NCBI GenBank assembly: GCA_029256345.1
Contig: JAQSYC010000023.1
Location: forward strand, 1-13,651
Source of the DNA: Clostridia bacterium
Lineage (GTDB): Bacteria > Bacillota > Clostridia > Lachnospirales > Cellulosilyticaceae
Reading direction: 5' to 3'
DNA length: 13,651 nucleotides
Shown: positions 13,072 to 13,651 of the stretch, piece after piece
How positions within the stretch are numbered: the stretch's first letter is position 1
Layout of the letters: each line of letters starts with the position of its first letter
Notes under the pieces: generated by a model
What the model saw: only the letters and a program-made list of their open reading frames with translations
What the model was told of the DNA's origin: nothing
Databases searched by the model: none
Translations under genes and position numbers: made by a program

Positions 13072-13651
13072 AATTTTTTGTAGATTTCGCAACGGGAAGT
13101 TTAAACAAATATGGAGAGGAACTCTGTGGCGATAAGGTGGAGTTTTTCAGTGGCAAAGATAGTTTTATAGCAGTGCTTTCTGATGGGCTTGGGAGTGGTG
13201 TCAAGGCCAATATACTCGCTACTTTAACAGCCAAAATTGCCATTACAATGCTGAAAGAGGGACTGAATATTGAAGAAGTGGTGGATACTATTATCCATAC
13301 ACTGCCAATGTGCTCTGTAAGAAAGCTGGCTTACTCTACTTTTACGATTATCAAGGTGGATTCAGAAGGCATGGTTTATATTGTCGAATTTGATAATCCC
13401 AGCGTGTTTTTTATAAGAGATGGTAAAATAAAAAATTTAGAAACAACCACTACAGAAATTAACGGCAGAAGCATAAAAGAAAGTAAATTTGAACTGAGTG
13501 AAAAGGATACATTGGTATTTGTAAGCGATGGGGTAATCCATGCAGGAGCAGGTATGATACTAAATCTTGGATGGAGCTGGAAAGAAGTGGCTAATTATCT
13601 GCAAAATACAGTAAAAAAATCAATGCCTGCTAAGATGGTTACAAATCTTCT
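13068..13651 (+). CDS. SpoIIE/PP2C-type serine phosphatase, 3' end outside the window
   Basis: At least 195 residues are encoded with no stop before the window ends. The PP2C/SpoIIE metal-binding pattern is present: a GDKVEFF segment (D22), VLSDGLGSGVKAN with D39, an ST-rich beta strand, FDNPSVFFI (108-116), and FVSDGVIHAG with D154. Such enzymes dephosphorylate serine or threonine on partner proteins, typically STAS anti-anti-sigma factors. There are no transmembrane segments in the visible part. The start ATG overlaps the hydS stop as ATGA, which implies coupled translation and roughly equal amounts of the two proteins. The layout matches sensory hydrogenases linked to a phosphatase (group C3 in HydDB terms, as I recall). 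The likely model is that HydS controls this phosphatase; the target is unknown. Confidence 0.88.
   Translation, partial: MKFFVDFATGSLNKYGEELCGDKVEFFSGKDSFIAVLSDGLGSGVKANILATLTAKIAITMLKEGLNIEEVVDTIIHTLPMCSVRKLAYSTFTIIKVDSEGMVYIVEFDNPSVFFIRDGKIKNLETTTTEINGRSIKESKFELSEKDTLVFVSDGVIHAGAGMILNLGWSWKEVANYLQNTVKKSMPAKMVTNL

Noticed and set aside
1..13651. CRISPR arrays, tRNA or rRNA genes, insertion sequences
   Set aside because: No regularly spaced repeats, cloverleaf-like genes or transposase motifs were found on either strand; the only repeat-like element is the inverted repeat at 1603-1696.

Overview
The window looks like a low-GC, strictly anaerobic, fermentative Firmicute of the class Clostridia. 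The signs are AT-rich DNA, AGGAGG-type ribosome binding sites, TTG starts, sigma-A-like promoters, a clostridial Rex box and closest gene recall to Lachnospiraceae/Cellulosilyticum-like genomes. Family names come from motif recognition, not from a database search.

Left edge (1-1520): the C-terminal end of a CPBP intramembrane protease, then a flavin reductase gene broken by an internal frameshifting deletion, a bidirectional terminator, and a convergent gene (minus strand) for a two-repeat DUF4397 protein.

First plus-strand operon (about 1592-6108): an intergenic region with a 94-nt element bounded by a 13-bp inverted repeat, then six closely spaced genes: an AlbA_2/Schlafen-type ATP-binding regulator, a DRTGG protein, a small HATPase (RsbW/SpoIIAB-like fold), a divergent [FeFe]-hydrogenase of the putative sensory 'group D' type, a second DRTGG protein and a PHP-domain phosphoesterase. 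It ends in a strong intrinsic terminator.

Second operon (about 6178-10876): a perfect Rex operator (TTGTTAA-ATTT-TTAACAA) overlapping a promoter drives hydC (NuoE-like), a small HndB-like thioredoxin-fold protein, hydB (NuoF-like) and hydA. HydA is a complete, canonical [FeFe]-hydrogenase. Together these encode a cytoplasmic NAD(H)/ferredoxin electron-bifurcating (Hnd/HydABC-type) hydrogenase. A strong terminator follows.

Third operon (about 10943 to the right edge): a consensus sigma-A promoter (TTGACA-17-TATAAT) with an overlapping palindrome drives a small [2Fe-2S] thioredoxin-fold protein, a PAS-containing group C 'HydS' [FeFe]-hydrogenase and, translationally coupled through ATGA, a SpoIIE/PP2C-type phosphatase that runs off the window.

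The whole region reads as one catalytic H2 enzyme bracketed by two different, putatively H2-sensing hydrogenase paralogues, each with its own signalling partners: HATPase, DRTGG and PHP proteins on one side, PAS and a phosphatase on the other. The catalytic part is well known. The signalling logic, especially the DRTGG/HATPase/PHP set, is the part that may be undescribed.
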